Assembly (NCBI GenBank): GCA_943736015.1
Contig: OX031073.1
Span: 23,029,210-23,093,209, forward strand
Direction: 5' to 3'
Length of the DNA: 64,000 nucleotides
DNA from: Tridacna crocea
Lineage: Eukaryota > Mollusca > Bivalvia > Cardiida > Cardiidae
The position numbers were made by a program, and so were the translations under genes. Each line of letters opens with the position of its first letter. The first letter of the stretch is position 1. The notes below the pieces were generated by a model, which did no database searches, was not told the DNA's origin, and was given only the letters and a program-made list of their open reading frames with translations. Below, one piece after another: positions 18,010 to 30,000 of the stretch.

Positions 18010-18160
18010 ATACCAATTTATGCCTTCCTAGAGTTTCCTTTACCAGTACTTATTCTTTCAAAGCCACTGGCTGCTTTCCCACATAACTCTTGTCAGAACC
18101 ATGATAAACAGTGAGGGAGGGATGAATTTTTGTCGCGGACAAGATGCTGGTTAACATAAT
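18010..18160 (-). mobile_element. SINE fragment, second subfamily
   Basis: CAAAGCCACTGGCTGCTTTC and GGGATGAATTTTTGTCGC match the body of the 3951 and 33788 SINEs. Both ends are missing. Confidence 0.7.
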
Positions 18161-18242
18161 TCTTTTCAGTGTTTTCAAATGTATATTGATTTACAAAGGG
18201 TCATCAGAGCTTGAGATTGTTTGACGGGATTGTTTGGTAAAG

Positions 18243-18472
18243 GCCTAACCCTTTACAACATAATCCAAAGTTTTAACAAGACTGAAGAAGAAGGCTTTTG
18301 AAAACATTGTGGGAAAAGAAGAAAATGCTGGTAACCAGCATTTTCTTCTTTTCCCAAAATGTTTTCTGCTGTATGGAAGACAGAAATCATCATTTTGGCA
18401 ATATTCTGTTATCTGCAAATACTTTCAATAAGGTTCTGTCCCAAACTCTGATATGAGATAAAGACCTAAAGC
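18243..18472 (+). mobile_element. Palindromic MITE with covarying arms
   Basis: The hairpin has GGGAAAAGAAGAAAATGC on one side and GCATTTTCTTCTTTTCCC on the other; the A-for-G change is matched in both arms. Confidence 0.85.
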
Positions 18473-18548
18473 CCCTTGCACCATTGGAGTGCCAGAAAGC
18501 TTCTCTCGCAATGTATCTCATGGACTTTCACAAACACTATAGAAGTCT

Positions 18549-18777
18549 TTAACTCATTACCAAACGACAATATTTTAGACCTGTCCAAATCGAAAGAATT
18601 TGCAGGTGACAAAATAAAAGTGAATGAAAATTTGAAATTTGTTTTGTGAAGGGTAGAAAACATTGTGAGAAAAGGAGAAAATGCTGGTTACCAGCATTTT
18701 CTCCTTTTCCCGCAATGTTTTCTAAAGGTTTCTTTCTCAGGGGCGTCAAAAGTAGGGATTGTGTGGTAATGGGTTAA
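18549..18777 (-). mobile_element. Palindromic TTAA MITE, complete
   Basis: TTAA ends, Y flank, hairpin, X' flank ending GTAATGGGTTAA. Confidence 0.92.
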
Positions 18778-19249
18778 ACAAGAGCAAGTGAAAGCCACCA
18801 TTGCAAGACAAAGGTGCATATTCACATGCGAGTGATCATACGTTTACCTGTGACTGTTGCATTAGTAAATTCAATTGATGTGACATTTAGCAATACAACT
18901 TGTTGGGAAGATGACGTTGCCAAACAATTTATCTCTATGTGATTGGTCGAGGGTTTGAACGACAGCTCTTATACAATCATGAGACGAGTCGCTCAACTGG
19001 TAGAGTTTTGAGTGTTCTGCACTTTTTGTAAGCGTCTGGTAAACTTCACGGTTTTGTACCCTTTCATGAAGTACAAGCCTTGTGGTCTCAAAGCGTCATG
19101 AAGGCCGTGCAGCACAGAACAGGCACGTTGTAGGTAGGCAGAGCTTGATATTCATTTTCGTGTTTCGCGAAAGTTGACAGTCAAATTCGGCTAATATATT
19201 GTCTTTTCTAATAAACAAGTAAACTTATAAAATGAAACTTCCTGTTTTA
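18778..19249. other. Unassigned interval
   Basis: No exon or clear repeat found. AGACGAGTCGCTCAACTGG near 18983 looks like a worn tRNA-type box A, but no SINE body follows. Confidence 0.4.
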
Positions 19250-20313
19250 AGCTCAACTGAGCACAACATGCTCTAGGGGAGCTTTTAGGATCACTCGGTG
19301 TCCGTCGTGCGTCATGTGTCATGCGTCGTCAACAATTCTTTAAACATCAACTCCTAAACCGCCGGGCCAATTTCGACCAAACTTGGCTGGAATATTCCTT
19401 GGGAGGTCCTCTTTAAAAATTAATCACAAAATTTGATTTCGTCAAAAACTCTGGTTGCTATGGCAATTTTTTAGGATATTCTTTGAAAATCTTCTTCTCT
19501 GAAACCGCTGGCCAGATTTTAAAATAATTTCACGGTGACCCTTTTCAAAAATTGTTTGCAAAATTTTGATCCGTCAAGAAACATGGCTCTGGTGAATGGG
19601 GGCTACTTGCACTATACAGAAATGAAGAAATTCTTAAAAATTCTTCTGCTCTGAAACCGCTGGTCAGATTTTGAAATTATTTCACAGAGATGTTCCTTGG
19701 ATGACCCTTTTCAAAACTTGTTCGTGAAATTTTGATTCGTCAAGAAACATGGCTCTGGTGAATGGGGGCTAGTTGCACTTATAGGGAAATTAACAAATTC
19801 TTAAAAATTCTTCTCTCAAATGGCTGGTCAGATTTTGAAATAATTTCACATAGATATTCCTTGGGTGACCCTTTTCAAAAATTGTTTGTGAAATTTTGAT
19901 TAGTCAAGAAACATGGCTCTGGTGAATTGGGGCTACTTGCACTATATGGAAATGAAGAAATTCTTGAAAATTCTTCTTCTCTGAAACCCGTTGTCAGATT
20001 TGAAAATAATTTCACAGAAATGTTCCTTGAATGACCCTTTTCAAAAATTGTTTGCAAAATTTTGATAGGTCAAGGAACATGGCTCTGGTGAATGGGGGCT
20101 ACTTGCACTGTACGGAAATTAAGAAACTCCTAAAAATTCTTCTTTTCTGAAACTGCTTGTCAGATTTTGAAAGGACTTTTACAGGTGACCTTTTGAAAAT
20201 TGCTTGGCAAAATAATGGTTTTGTTTCCAGTGTTTCAATACCTTCAAAGAAATGGCTATGGTCCTCTCAAAAATTCAGGTGAGTGATCCAGGGCCATCTT
20301 GGCCCTCTTGTTT
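19250..20313 (-). mobile_element. GGCCATCTTGGCC-type element with ~165-bp internal repeats
   Basis: Runs from GAGCACAACATGCTC to CAGGGCCATCTTGGCCCTCT. Four internal units of 164-167 bp each carry ACATGGCTCTGGTGAATGGG. An inverted relative lies at 62311-63357. No protein-coding frame recognised. Confidence 0.85.
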
Positions 20314-20454
20314 CTAAATAGCAACATAGTCTATGAGATTATGAATGCCAAACAGCAATAATAACAAAGTCGATGAGAGGATGAGAGGATTTTTAAAATA
20401 TAGTGGAAAAAGGAGAAAATGGTGGTAACTTTATCCTTTCAAAATCAATACGGT

Positions 20455-20652
20455 GTAACTCTTTACTGCACAACCCCAACTTGTAATGACCCTGTTATAA
20501 GACGTTTATTGAAAACATTTCATTTCCTCCTTTACCCACAATGTTTTCTTTCCCATAAAGAACAATTTTCATTATGTTATATACATTTGAATTGTCGTCT
20601 GCAATGCTTTCAATTTAGATAAGCATAAAAATTTGGCGTCTCATACTGAGTT
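20455..20652 (+). mobile_element. Palindromic MITE with left arm deleted
   Basis: X flank, then GAAAACATTTCATTTCCTCC and the right arm only; Y' flank diverged. Confidence 0.75.
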
Positions 20653-20715
20653 CACTTGTTTTCTGCAAATGTTTTCAGTTTGGACAAGTAGAAGATTTTG
20701 TCTTATGGTAAATGA

Positions 20716-20947
20716 TTAACTCTCATACATGTCAAAAATCTGGCCTTGTCCAAATCAGGAACATTTTCAAAAGACAATTTAAATGTGGCTCAAATTACAA
20801 GATTTTTCTTTGATATGGTAGAAAACATTGTGGGGAAAGTGGAGAAAATGCTGGTTACCAGCATTTTCTCCACTTTCCCCACAATGTTTTCAAGATGCCT
20901 CTGTCTCAAAGATCTTCAAAACTCGGAATTGTGTGGTAAAGGGTTAA
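20716..20947 (-). mobile_element. Palindromic TTAA MITE with matched variant in both arms
   Basis: The hairpin reads GTGGGGAAAGTGGAG on one side and CTCCACTTTCCCCAC on the other: a non-consensus change carried perfectly by both arms. TTAA at both ends. Confidence 0.93.
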
Positions 20948-21132
20948 AGAAAAACAGCAAGAGTGCTAAATCGGTCAGAAGAAATGAAAACATGCCTCTT
21001 TGACCTAGATCTAGTGAGATAATACCAATCATTTTTGTTCCAAAATTACTTTATGCCTATATAAATTTTAGAAATACGTGACATGCAGATCTGTCTTGGT
21101 TTAACAGATTTGTTCAGATAATGTTAGGGATT

Positions 21133-21347
21133 TCTACTACAGGTAACCAAACTTAAAATTTTCAGTTTCCTACCCTGCGTTCTATGCCTTTTTTAAAACT
21201 TTTCCAAATGACAGCTTTCAGACTGGTCCAGATTTGGAACATTTTGCAGTCGACAAATCAAACGTGGCTTAACCCTTTCCCAAACAAGCCCTTGCTTTTA
21301 CGTGTCTGCAGTGAAAGTCTTTCCAAAACATTGTGGGAAAAGGATTT
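21133..21347. repeat. Composite of repeat fragment and truncated A3 MITE
   Basis: ACAGGTAACCAAACTTAAAA, then a Y-type fragment (CAGACTGGTCCAGATTTGG) joined to an A3 start at TTAA 21269. The same junction AAATCAAACGTGGCTTAA occurs at 22830. Confidence 0.7.
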
Positions 21348-21699
21348 CAACGACAGGTAACCAAACTCTTTTAAAAATTGCATAGTTTCCTACCCTGCAT
21401 ACTATGCCTTTTTTAACGACGTTTGGTATAAATGTTTACGCGCATCCTTACTGCGCATGTGTATTTCTCACAGAAAGTAAAACTATTAGTGCTATTGTGT
21501 ATTTTTCGCACATATGGCAATAGTAACCGCGGACCAAACATTCTACGGATAGTACTAGCACGATAGCACTAGCCATCGTATTCTATGGTCGAAATAAAAA
21601 GGGGAAGTTTTCATCAAAATGAATGCTTATTTGTCGTGGAAAAAGATTTTTTTTTACGCAATGTCAGCCATCCAACGCTGAAAATGATACAGCTTCTGA

Positions 21700-21793
21700 C
21701 GTTTTCCTTACACTGGCAGGCCAGTTGTCATGCTATCCTTTCAGGATGAAGGTGATAGCATCAAAACTGGCCTGCCAGTGTAAGGATGATATG
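21700..21793. repeat. Isolated 30-bp-arm hairpin
   Basis: ACACTGGCAGGCCAGTTGTC pairs with CAAAACTGGCCTGCCAGTGT, followed inward by ATGCTATC/GATAGCAT. No second copy seen. Confidence 0.75.
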
Positions 21794-21884
21794 ACTGGTA
21801 AAGAACTAGTTGGAAAAAAAGTCCAGTTACACAGCAAACAATGAAACAGGCAGAAAATTGAAGCTGTTGAAGTATACATATTTC

Positions 21885-22215
21885 TGGGAGTATGGCTATT
21901 TCCTCTTTGAAAAATACTGTGGGAAAAGGAGAAATTTCTTCTACTGAATAATTTTTCCTTTTTCCATCATGTCTGCCGAGTTTTTATCCCATTTTTTCCA
22001 GAGACATTTCTCTTTTTTTGCATTTCAATGAGCCGTAATCATGTATGCAAATTTATAAAAAAAACATGTAGATAATGAAGGGTTTGATATGAATTTGAGG
22101 TAAATAGGCTATGTTCATTTTTTAAAGGAGTATAGGATCCAAAATTAATGTGGGAAAAGGAGAAATCCCTTTTAATGAGCATGAGTAATTTCTTCTTTCC
22201 CACTATGTCTGCTGA
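21885..22215 (+). mobile_element. Two eroded A3-like MITEs
   Basis: ACTGTGGGAAAAGGAGAAAT and TGTGGGAAAAGGAGAAATCC each start a decayed hairpin; both are followed by TCTGCYGAG. Confidence 0.55.
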
Positions 22216-22770
22216 GCTTCTAGAAAAAATTAACGTCCAACGTGACCTTCATCCCTGTTTCCTGGGGAAAGAAGCACGGGTAGGTGCCATTTTTATTTCT
22301 TCTTATTGTCAAGATTTATAAGTACTATGATTGTGGAAATTTTTTTAAAAAATCTGTCCGTTAGAAAGTATTTTTTTTTTTAAATTAACCCTTAACCCGG
22401 TCAAATTATCGCCCTTTTTAACTCAATGGTCTATATATAAAATGCATATTGGTACATTTACCATGCTCAGAACCAGGCTTTTATATGTTTTTTTGTGCAA
22501 AACTGAATTATTTTACTTTAAAGTGATGTATATCTGTATATTCTTCTGGCAATTTTCTTGTTTAATTGACTATTAAAGGAAGGTGTGTTAAATCTAGTAC
22601 ATGCTGAATTTTGGAACTGTATATACCTTTTTCAAAAGCGAATTTCTCAGAAACGAGCACGAGGACCCCCCTTTTTTCTCATTATGATCTACAAGAGACT
22701 TGATGAGCTTTGTATGTGCAAAGTTTTAAAAAAATCTGTCCGTTGGAAGAATTTGTCATAAACGTCTTTA
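22216..22770. other. Interval with little recognisable content
   Basis: AT-rich; AAAAATCTGTCCGTTAGAAA and AAAATCTGTCCGTTGGAAGA form an imperfect direct repeat 380 bp apart. No exon found. Confidence 0.4.
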
Positions 22771-23071
22771 AAACTCTTCCAAACGACACCTTTCAGACTG
22801 GTCCAGATTTGGAACATTTTGCAGTCAACAAATCAAACGTGGCTTAAACCTTTCCCAAACAAGCCCTTGCTTTTACGTGTATGCAGTGAAAGTTTTTCGA
22901 AAACACTGTGGGAAAAGGAGAAATTGCTCGTAACGAGCAATTTCTCCTTTTCCCACAGTGTTTTCTGACCATTCGGATAATTTTCTGCCATTGTTATGAA
23001 AGTTAAAATTGTCGTCTGCAAAGTCTTTCAGTTTGGAAGAGTCTAAAATTTGTCATTTGGGAAAGGGTTAA
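22771..23071 (+). mobile_element. Composite: Y fragment plus complete A3 MITE (22844-23071)
   Basis: The A3 copy has TTAA ends and a perfect hairpin (ACACTGTGGG/CCCACAGTGT). It sits in the same Y fragment as the truncated copy at 21269. Confidence 0.88.
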
Positions 23072-23222
23072 AAGATGAATTTTGTTTGTGAAAGGCTAGG
23101 AAATACTGCATCGAAAAAAGGAGAAAGTGCTTATCATTAGCACTGTCTCCTTTTTCCCCCTTTGTTTTCACAAGCCCTAGAACATCAGGGTCGTTCAAAC
23201 TCAAGATTTTGTGGGACAGGGA
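23068..23222 (-). mobile_element. Diverged palindromic MITE
   Basis: Hairpin GGAGAAAGTGCTTATCATTA opposite AGCACTGTCTCC; X' flank GGGTCGTTCAAACTC. Confidence 0.6.
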
Positions 23223-23244
23223 TGGTTTTACATAGACCATGGCA

Positions 23245-23455
23245 CATAGGCCCTGTTCACCTGTCATTCTCAAGAATATTTCAGATTATTTTGGCTTATT
23301 CCCCAGGAATTTCTGAATTTGAAAGTTTTGATTGGCTAAACCATTTGGTGTAGCACGTAGAAGTTGCGTTACTTTCAAATTTAGAAAATTCTACAGACTG
23401 AGACAAAGAACGTTCTTAAGAATGGTTGGTGAATACGGGCCCTGGATATGTATTC
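23245..23455. repeat. Foldback repeat (TTGGTGAATACGGGCCC family)
   Basis: Right end AAGAATGGTTGGTGAATACG; inner hairpin around TTTTGATTGGCTAAACC. The left end is diverged. Better copies lie at 38.1, 38.3, 41.3 and 54.7 kb. Confidence 0.65.
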
Positions 23456-23679
23456 CACCTTTTCTTTATTCAGAAATCATAAATAGGCTTCTACGTAGAT
23501 CTATGCATGATTTTTTTTTTGCAGATAACTTTGAAGAAATGCCACGGTTTCCACATTGTTTCAGTACGACATCTTCGATTGTTTAACCTATCCAGTGATT
23601 ATACTTATATAGACTATGATCTATGCTATGTGAAGATCTGTCCAAACAAAGCAGTGCATTACTATTCAAGTCATAAAGT

Positions 23680-23780
23680 GCTGTCTCGGATTAGCCTGCG
23701 CAGACTGCACAAGCTTATCCCAGACGACATTTTACGCAAATGTCTTATGTCCTTTTTGGCGCATTGCAAGCCATATCTAC
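23680..23780. repeat. Half copy of the CTCGGATTAGCCTGCG hairpin
   Basis: GTCTCGGATTAGCCTGCGCA, then GGCGCATTGCAAGCCATAT; related to the double hairpin at 38678-38949. Confidence 0.7.
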
Positions 23781-24016
23781 ATGCAAAACTGGTTTTGAAG
23801 CTCTGGCCATCCTATAACCCACTCAATAAGATTTTTAAATCATCCATACTTAAAGCACTGTAGAGAAAAATCTATTTAAGATCGTTCAAATAATGACATG
23901 TTTAATGGATAAAAATATTTGGGAAAAGGAGAAAACGGTTTCGAAGTCATCCTTCCTAATGTTGTTAAATGTCAGCATTGTAAGGTTAAGGGTGAACACA
24001 TTTACCCTGTTTCCAG

Positions 24017-24073
24017 GTATACGGAGGCTGTTGTGTATAAGTGTGGGCCTATTAACAATCCAGATCTATGTCT
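24017..24073 (+). CDS. Candidate signal-peptide exon
   Basis: Acceptor CCTGTTTCCAG, donor GTAAGT, phase 1 to 1. Read in the phase required by the next exon it gives IRRLLCISVGLLTIQIYVY, a basic then hydrophobic stretch like a signal peptide, joining GSPLDCFICK. No initiating Met lies inside the exon. Support is splice sites, phase and hydrophobicity only. Confidence 0.5.
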
Positions 24074-27000
24074 GTAAGTAAAACAGTGTTACATAATTTA
24101 TATTTCACATTATTTCATGCTTTTCAATATTTTATCAGGAAATAAACATGGATTATACGGTTTGATAACTCATGACTAAGACCTGTGAAATCTACCGTAT
24201 ATGCTTCCTTAACTCTTTTAACTGCAAACGGAAACAGTATATCAAGCAAACTAGATACTTACATGTAGGTAAACAGTGCATGCCATTTAACTCATTACCA
24301 GACGACAAAATTTTAGACTTGTCCAAATTGAAAGCATTTGTAGATGACAAAATAAAAGTGACTGAAAATTTGAAATTTGTTTTGTGAAGGGTAGAAAACA
24401 TTGTGGGAAAAGGAGAAAATGCTGGTTACCAGCATTTTCTCCTTTTCCCACAATGTTTTGTAAAGGCCTCTTTCTCAGGACCGTCAAGTAGGGATTGTGG
24501 GGTAATAGGTTAACCTGTCAGAAATATGACATGATTACATGCATTTATTTCATGTTTTCCAGTAGGTTATCGAAAAATATAGGTGAAATATTTTTCGATA
24601 TTTCATGGAAAATACAAGTGAAAATACTGATTTTTGTTTTTCACTGCTTCAATTAAAGGTGGAAACAGTTATTCAGTGCAGTAGTTACCTAGGTTAAATG
24701 TGCGTATGTCACAACCAGATGAAAACATGACGTAATTTACCTTGAATTTCTCGCACTTTACATAATAGTGTAATGCGTTGCTTTTGTGGAATGGGGTGAG
24801 CCTAGGGAAATAACCAAAAAAAATTTGTATTGGATTTTGATTAAGTTCCCCATAGTTAGAGGGGTGTGCCAAGGGGAATAACAAAAAAGAACTGTATTGG
24901 ATTTTGATTAAGTTCCCCATAGAAAGAGGGGGTGTGCCAAGGGGAATAACCAAAAAGAACTGTATTTGATTTTGATTAAGGTCCCCATAGAAAGGGTTAA
25001 AAGCATGAAATAAATATATGTAGGATATTTCGAGAGTTTTTTTCGGTGAAAGATCGAAATTTATCTCATGAACATCATCCGTAAAATTTCCTGAACCCTT
25101 TACCAAAAAATCTCAATTTTTAACAACCTTTGAAAACAATGTGATAAAAGAAAAAAATGCTAGTTACAAAATAGTGGTAAAGGTTGAAACTGTTTGTTAC
25201 TTGTAGACGGATCACCACTGGACTGTTTTATCTGTAAAGATGTAGCCACTGCGGATGATTGCCATCATGTTGATGTTTGTGCCACAGATACACAGGTATT
25301 TGTGTTTATGCATTGTCAGTTTCTGTCCAAATTGAAAGCATTTGCAGACGACAAAATAAACAGGGCTTGAAAATTGAAATTTGTTTTGGAAGGGTAGAAA
25401 ACACTGTGGGAAAAAGAGAAAATGCTGGTTACCAGCATTTTCTCCTTTTCCCGTAATGTTTTTAGAGGGCTTATTTCTGAAGGCCGTTAAAAGTCGAGAT
25501 TGGGTGGTAGGGAGTTAAATGACGAAATGGTAAGCATTTCCAAATTGAAAGCACTTGCAGACGACAACATGGCTAAAAAATTGAATTTGTTTCAGAAGGG
25601 TAGAAAACACTGTGGGAAAAGAGAAAATGCTGGTTACCAGCATTTTCTCCTTTTAACATAGTGTTTTTAAAAGGCTTCTTTCTCTAGGTCATTAAAAGTC
25701 AGAATTGGGTGATAAGGAGTTAAATGACAAAATTGTAAGCATTTTCGAATTGAAAGCACTTGCAGATGACAAAATAAACATGGCTAATAAATTAAAATTT
25801 GTTTTAGAAGGGTAGAAAACATTGTGGGGAAAGGAGAAAATACTGGTTACCAGCATTTTCTCTTTTTCCCACAATGTTAAATGACAAAATTGTAAGCATT
25901 TCCGAATTGAAAGCAATTGCAGACGACAAAATAAACATGGCTAAAAAATTGAAATTTGTTTTAGAAGGGTAGAAAACATTGGGGGGAAAGGAGAAAATGC
26001 TGGTTACCAGCATTTTCTCCTTTTCCCACAATGTTTTCTAAAGGCTTCTTTCTCAGAGTCGTCAAAATAGGGAATGTGTGGTAAAGACTGAAGTGATCTG
26101 CACGAGCTGATATACATATTTCAAAAACTCGTTGCTATTGTTAAATTTTCTGTGTGCCAAAGGGCCTTTCTACCTCCAGATCTGGTCAATTCTTAGAGTA
26201 ACTGATTCAGTAAATCCATAATTACACTGTCCCAGGGTCCAAAAAATTTCAGAATTCTTACTTGTACCCCAGCCATTTTGCACCCATCCAACAGTTAGAC
26301 AAGGATAATTCTATTGCACGCACCAAATTTTTACTAGTAAGGATAAGCGGACAAGTGGATTTTTTTTCCTGGCCCCATCTAAGAAGTAGAGGGGTGGGGG
26401 GTATACTGATTTTTCCATATCCATTTCACCCATGCACTTATCCAACCATCTATCTGTCTTGGTTTCGTTTCGGTGCTTTAACTCAATAGCTGTTTGACCT
26501 AGGACAGTGAAATTTGTGTTCTTCATGCCCAAAGGAGCTGCCATATTGTTTTTTGGTCACATGGGCCAAAGGTCTATTTTCTTTCTTTACCAGGCAACAA
26601 CTTCTTAGACCAGGCAAAATAAATGTGACCTAAAAGTTAAAATTTGTTTAGGGAAGGGTTGAAAACATTGTGGGAAAAGAAGAAAATGCTGGTTACCAGC
26701 ATTTTCTCCTTTTCCCACTAAGTTTTCAATAGGTTTCTTTCTCAGGTTTATTTAAAGTCAGGATTATGTGGTAAGGGGTTAATGCATAGAAAGAACAAAG
26801 ATCTTTGTTGTACTTTTTTTCCATTCTGTTTATTGTACACAAATTTTGAACAAGTAGGTAGCTGTATTAAAAATCTCTATTACATGTATAAAAGAAATAT
26901 TTATTTTTTGTTAATCTACTCATACTCTTAAGATGAAAATCTATCTACAATATGTTCAAATATTTTTGTATGATATTTTTCCATAGTTGTATAAGCATTA

Positions 27001-30000
27001 TTGTCTGTGTCTTATTGGCTGCTATGCAGAACTTAAGTTGTTGTTGTTTGCAATGTAAATTAAGATCAAAGTTGCCTACAGAAATTACAGTTTGATCTGG
27101 CATCTGTGCTGTTCACTTTTTGTTCACTCATTACCGAATGACAAAATTCTAGGTTTGTCCAAATCAAGACCATATGCAGACGACAAAATAAAAGTGACTG
27201 AAAATTTGAAATTTGTTTTGTGAAGGGTAGAAAACATTGTGGGAAAAGGAGAAAATGCTAATTACCAGCATTTTCTCCTTTTACCAAAATGCAAAGGCTT
27301 CTTTCTCAGGGTCATCAAAAGTAGGGATTGTGTGGTAATGGGTTAAATACCGTGGCAAAACAACCTAAAATTGTATTGTTATTTTCTGTTGTTGTTGTTG
27401 TTGTTTATTGAGAAAGTTTTGATCCATTTGATTCATTCAGAGCTTTCTGGTGTATTATTAACATTTATTACACATATATCAGCAGACCTTAAATATCATA
27501 GGTGAATATTTTGTTTTTCAATAATCCCAGAGATGTTTTACGAAAGTTCAAGGCACTGTGGGTAATCTGACATTCACATATGGCTGCAAGGAAGAGGCCG
27601 TGAGTAAAATTCCTTTACATTTATATTTTGTAGAGCTCTAAAACTTTATTTATCAAATTGTTTTTCACATGGAGTATGAGGAAATTTTGTGCATGTGTAA
27701 AAAAAAGAGACTATTAGTATAACAAATTTCTAGTGACTACACCCATGGCTTGCCATGTTTGGAATATATGTATGTGAGCTTGAGGAAGAAGACATTCCAA
27801 CATGGCACCACATGCCCCTGATATGTAGAATGATATGCCTTAATTTTAATTTTATACCAGATGACAAATTTTTAGACTTGTCCAAATTCAAAGCACTTGC
27901 AGACGACAATATAAACATACCTCAAAAATTGAAATTTGTTTCCAGGAGGGTAGAAAACATTGTGGGAAAAGGAGAAAATGCTGGTTACCAGCATTTTCTC
28001 CTTTTCCCACAATGTTTTCAAAAGGCTTCTATCTCAGGGTCGTAAAAACCAGGGATTGTTTGGGAAAGGGTTAATAATATGATATTATGATAGTCTCTGA
28101 TAGTTCTTTATCAAATGGTCATGTACATGCACTTCCATGTCTTTTATGCCATTTGTAAATATTGTTGTACATATCTGAAAGCTCATTGATGGGAAACTGT
28201 TACTAAGAATAGTATATCGTAATAATAGCTTAACTCTTTTCCACGCAGTCCTAACTTTTAACGACCCTGAGAAAGAAGCCTTTTGAAAACATTGTTGGAA
28301 AAGGAGAAAATGCTGGTAACCAGCATTTTCTCTTTTTCCCACAAGGTTTTTTTTTTAATTCCCACAATGTTTTCTACCCACACCAATAAAGATTTAAATT
28401 TTCAAGCCATATTTATTTTGTCATCTGCAAATGCTTTCAATTTGGACAAGGCTAAAATTTTGTCTTTGGTAAAGAGTTAATGCATCTCTGTAATTATTTT
28501 CTCATATGAACTTTGGACCCCACATTTTCTTAATGATTGGTCGCCTACCACAGGGGTTAAGACCTCCCGAATTTTTCCAGACTTGGTCGTTTGTGCGTGT
28601 CATATTCTTCGAAGATTCGACCTGTCTTATATGACGCATCACCCATTCCCCGATACTTTGGAAAAGTAGGGCATATACCGAAGCTAAACCCAAGCCTGTA
28701 GGGACTGTTTTAATAAATGGTTGGTGCATAGGTTAACCTGCTTGCTGATCATAACTGAATAAATTGCACCAGGTAGTGTTTTACTGAGTAAAGGTTTATT
28801 TCATTTTGAATTTCAAAGTAACCATTTTCATGTTGAAAAATTAATTGGTTTATGTACCCAGAATGCCCATATTAGATACATGTAGATGTGTATTTGTAGA
28901 ACATGCCATCTAGCTGGAGATAATGCAGACCTATTAATAAGGCATCCTCGGATAGCCCGGGGTCTCCCTATTTGCTACGCGTAGCAAATAGGGAGACCCC
29001 GGGCTATCCGAGGATGGTAATAAGGTATCATACAGGGGATATACATCAGTCTATGAGAATTCTTGGGCTTTTTTATCATTTTACTTTGCCAGTATTTACG
29101 TTTTCTCCAGGAGTGTGTTTCCTTCAAGACAAATCTGGTTGGGCGTCGAGCTGTTGATACCCATTGTCACCAGTGTTGTGCTGAGCCAGCCTGTAACAAA
29201 ATCTTGTGCTCTTCCGTATCCCCAATACATCGTAAGTCAGTGACACATGCTTTTATTATTGAATGTAGGGTACAGAAAAGCACATCTTGTTTGTTACAAC
29301 TACATGTATCTCTCTATAACATTGCCTAGTTGTCTAGTTTATCAGAACTATCACTCAATGAGGGGGCCTTGTTTGGAAATTGAATGTAAAGAGGCATGTC
29401 TATGACATCTCAGACCACAGCTTTCATTTTATATTTATGGTTAGCGTTGTCTTAGAATTATCATTTTTAAATTTAAAACCACTATGTTCTCATAACAAAG
29501 GAAGATAATAATTACCTCCCAGTTCTGGAAACTAACAAAAGTATCAAGATAGACATCAAAGGAATTTCTATCGTTTAAAAATGTGTAAAAGTATTATATC
29601 GGATCTGTATCAAGCCGTATTTATCAACTATTCAAGAATTTTTTTCCCATGTTGCACAAGAATTGTTACGGTCTACTCCCTTTACCAGCCACCCAAAAGA
29701 ACAAACCGAACTTAACTCTGAGGTTAAGTGGCTGTTAAACTAGCAATAGGTTCATTGATCATCTAACCTAGAAGTTAGGAAGTTGAAACAATACTTATAG
29801 ACAACAAAAATACTTGTCTCTAATTGAAAGCATCTATAGACTGTGAATGAAATATGCTTCAAATGAAGGGATCCTGATGAACAAGTTTTGTAGAGGTCCA
29901 TCTATACAGACAAAATGCAGAAATTATTAATATTCTTTTACAGAGGACAACATGACTTGTGAGGACGATCCTAGCATTGATTGTAAAGTAATCAGCTCAT

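Noticed and set aside
21623-21844. 73-codon plus-strand frame with cysteines
   Set aside because: It spans both arms of a 30-bp hairpin (21700-21793), so part of the peptide is coded by inverted copies of the same sequence.
25322-26092. CRISPR-like regularly spaced palindromic repeats
   Set aside because: The sequence is animal DNA with introns; the repeats are about 200-bp MITEs sharing flanks, with no unique spacers.
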